A stretch of 64,000 nt of DNA from Thermoanaerobacterium xylanolyticum LX-11. Its GTDB lineage: Bacteria; Bacillota; Thermoanaerobacteria; Thermoanaerobacterales; Thermoanaerobacteraceae. Made by a program: the position numbers and the translations under genes. The notes beneath the pieces are model-generated. The model made no database searches. It had not been told where the DNA came from and saw nothing but the letters and a program-made list of their open reading frames with translations. The DNA lies in assembly GCF_000189775.2 (NCBI RefSeq), contig NC_015555.1, positions 1,685,001 through 1,749,000 on the forward strand, given 5' to 3'. Of this stretch, positions 62,968 through 64,000 are shown piece by piece. Position 1 is the stretch's first letter. Every line of letters starts with the position of its first letter.

Positions 62968-63612
62968 TAGGCTTTGCCATTCATCCCTTGCAAAATCAAC
63001 TATCATAGAATAATTGCTTCTCAATGGATGATTTATTACCTTATTAAACCATTTTAGAGCTTCATCTCTATTGCCTAATATCTTGTTTAGCTCACCTATC
63101 AAATATATAAGCTGTATTTCACCTTCAAATGAATCATTTCCTTCATATGCTTTCTCATACTTATCTAATGAAATCTTTAAGAACTTTATTTTATTGGCAG
63201 TATCTCCTAATATGTCGTATATCCAACTTATCCTTAAGCATGTCTTAGCAAATATTATATCTTTATCGTTCTTTATTTCTGAACAATATAAAGACAAAAG
63301 ATATGATTCTAAAGCTTTTTTAGGAGTCCTTTCACCAGAAAACTTTCTTTTTGTCCAATTTGTAGTGATTTTTGAAAGAACTTCTTTTTTACTTTCTTCA
63401 GTAATGTTGTTAAAAGATTCGTTTAATGCAGCATAACCACAATTTGGGCATACAATGGGATCATAAAAAAAAGGCTCTATTCCCTCATACTTTGTATACA
63501 GATCCTTTCTGATTTCTCTAATTCTCAAATGCGACATTCTTACTTTAGTATAAGTAAATTCTCTGCCACATACTGGACATTTTGTCTTTGTATCATACAA
63601 AAAAGAATCCAT
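62959..63612 (-). CDS. DUF2225 family protein with zinc-ribbon and TPR-like region
   Basis: About 217 residues from ATG 63612 (AGGAGTG upstream). CPVCGREFTYTKV and VCPNCGYAAL form a likely Zn ribbon; the rest is alpha-helical with TPR-like repeats (LGDTANKIKFLKISLDKYEKAY, LGNRDEALKWFNKVIN). A common clostridial family of unknown function. Confidence 0.85.
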   Translation of the reverse strand: MDSFLYDTKTKCPVCGREFTYTKVRMSHLRIREIRKDLYTKYEGIEPFFYDPIVCPNCGYAALNESFNNITEESKKEVLSKITTNWTKRKFSGERTPKKALESYLLSLYCSEIKNDKDIIFAKTCLRISWIYDILGDTANKIKFLKISLDKYEKAYEGNDSFEGEIQLIYLIGELNKILGNRDEALKWFNKVINHPLRSNYSMIVDFARDEWQSLKI

Positions 63613-63708
63613 GGTTTCACTCCTGTCTATGAAGTCTGCAGCAATACTATTATCCAATATATATTTCGAATTACAAGCAAAAAATATTAGCAAATTAGCT
63701 TATTTACA

Positions 63709-64000
63709 TCATTTTTTCTTCATTAAACCATATGTTATCCCAATCAGCATCACAATTCCAGCATAACCTGCAACTGGGTACATGTAGTGTACTAATTTTG
63801 AAAAACCAAACCCGCTTAATATCAGTCCTACACCACCTGTAATGATTGTACAAACTTTATACAATGTACTTTTAGCATCAGTCAATCTTGCCACGAATCC
63901 ATAAAGATTCCCAACTGCTGTCGTATAAATCTCTGCAATTAAAATAAAACTGTAAATAAGCTTAAGCAATTTTGAGAATTTTCCAGCTATGTAAAGCATA
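63709..64000 (-). CDS. YkvI-like membrane transporter, 5' truncated by the window end
   Basis: The C-terminal ~97 residues: helices such as LIYSFILIAEIYTTAVGNLYGF and VCTIITGGVGLILSGFGFSKLVHYMYPVAG, then YAGIVMLIGITYGLMKKK. The frame stays open to the last base. The pattern resembles the YkvI family of amino-acid-permease-like membrane proteins. Which substrate is unknown. Confidence 0.65.
   Translation of the reverse strand, partial: MLYIAGKFSKLLKLIYSFILIAEIYTTAVGNLYGFVARLTDAKSTLYKVCTIITGGVGLILSGFGFSKLVHYMYPVAGYAGIVMLIGITYGLMKKK

Noticed and set aside
1..64000. CRISPR arrays, prophage genes, rRNA or replication origin
   Set aside because: No regularly spaced repeats, phage-type genes, rRNA-like sequence or DnaA-box cluster was seen.

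Overview
The window comes from the chromosome of a low-GC, spore-forming, anaerobic, saccharolytic Firmicute. Gene content fits a thermophilic clostridium of the Thermoanaerobacterium / Thermoanaerobacter type: an alpha/beta SASP, spore-coat proteins, PdaB, an S-layer-anchored GH18 protein, GH65 disaccharide phosphorylases, and flavodiiron-type oxygen defence instead of a cytochrome chain. The genus is an inference from gene content, not a database match. Most of the window is ordinary housekeeping DNA. The only mobile element seen is one ISLre2-type insertion sequence at 41.3-43.0 kb.

Region by region: 0-9.5 kb holds a partial secreted amidase, a YkuS-like protein, a glycosyltransferase, an M23 peptidase with a bactofilin, a GH18-SLH protein, two coat proteins, and a MocR regulator divergent from isoaspartyl dipeptidase. 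9.5-16 kb holds a polyprenyl synthase with a Gx-type membrane partner, a type II NADH dehydrogenase fused to a DoxX domain, and glnA followed by an ANTAR regulator. The glnA leader carries a terminator and an ANTAR-type hairpin. 16.4-19.9 kb is the lysine/diaminopimelate operon asd-dapA-dapB-dapH. 19.9-22.1 kb holds cobO, a tandem-OB SSB-like protein and pdaB.

22.2-36.5 kb is the main accessory metabolic block. It consists of two adjacent operons on the minus strand. One is lacI2 - kojibiose-type phosphorylase - binding protein - two permeases. The other is a CcpA-like lacI1, then binding protein - two permeases - trehalose-type phosphorylase - pgmB. Each regulator has its own palindromic operator set. 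Neither operon encodes an ABC ATPase, so a shared ATPase elsewhere must energise uptake. The pathway read from the genes is import of glucose disaccharides, phosphorolysis to beta-glucose-1-phosphate, and conversion to glucose-6-phosphate by PgmB.

36.5-48.9 kb holds an Asp-box (YCF48-like) lipoprotein, a double-4Fe4S protein, a SASP, DUF4364, a YVTN propeller, tRNA-Pro(CGG), the IS, folC, a GNAT, valS with a T-box leader, and bioY under a BirA-type operator. 48.9-64 kb holds larE-larB-larC (larC split by a -1 frameshift signal), pgsA, a PAP2 phosphatase, an NADH:rubredoxin-reductase-like flavoprotein with a flavodiiron protein, YkuK, Amj, an MFS exporter with ndk, a Ca2+-type P-ATPase, a DUF2225 protein and a truncated YkvI-like transporter.

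The most interesting signals are regulatory: the ANTAR/terminator switch of glnA; paired cre-like operators 84 bp apart around the sugar-operon promoter next to a CcpA-like repressor; the A AAA AAG frameshift in larC; two hairpins that bury a Shine-Dalgarno site (IS transposase and pdaB); and the NDH-2-DoxX fusion beside a prenyl-synthase pair.
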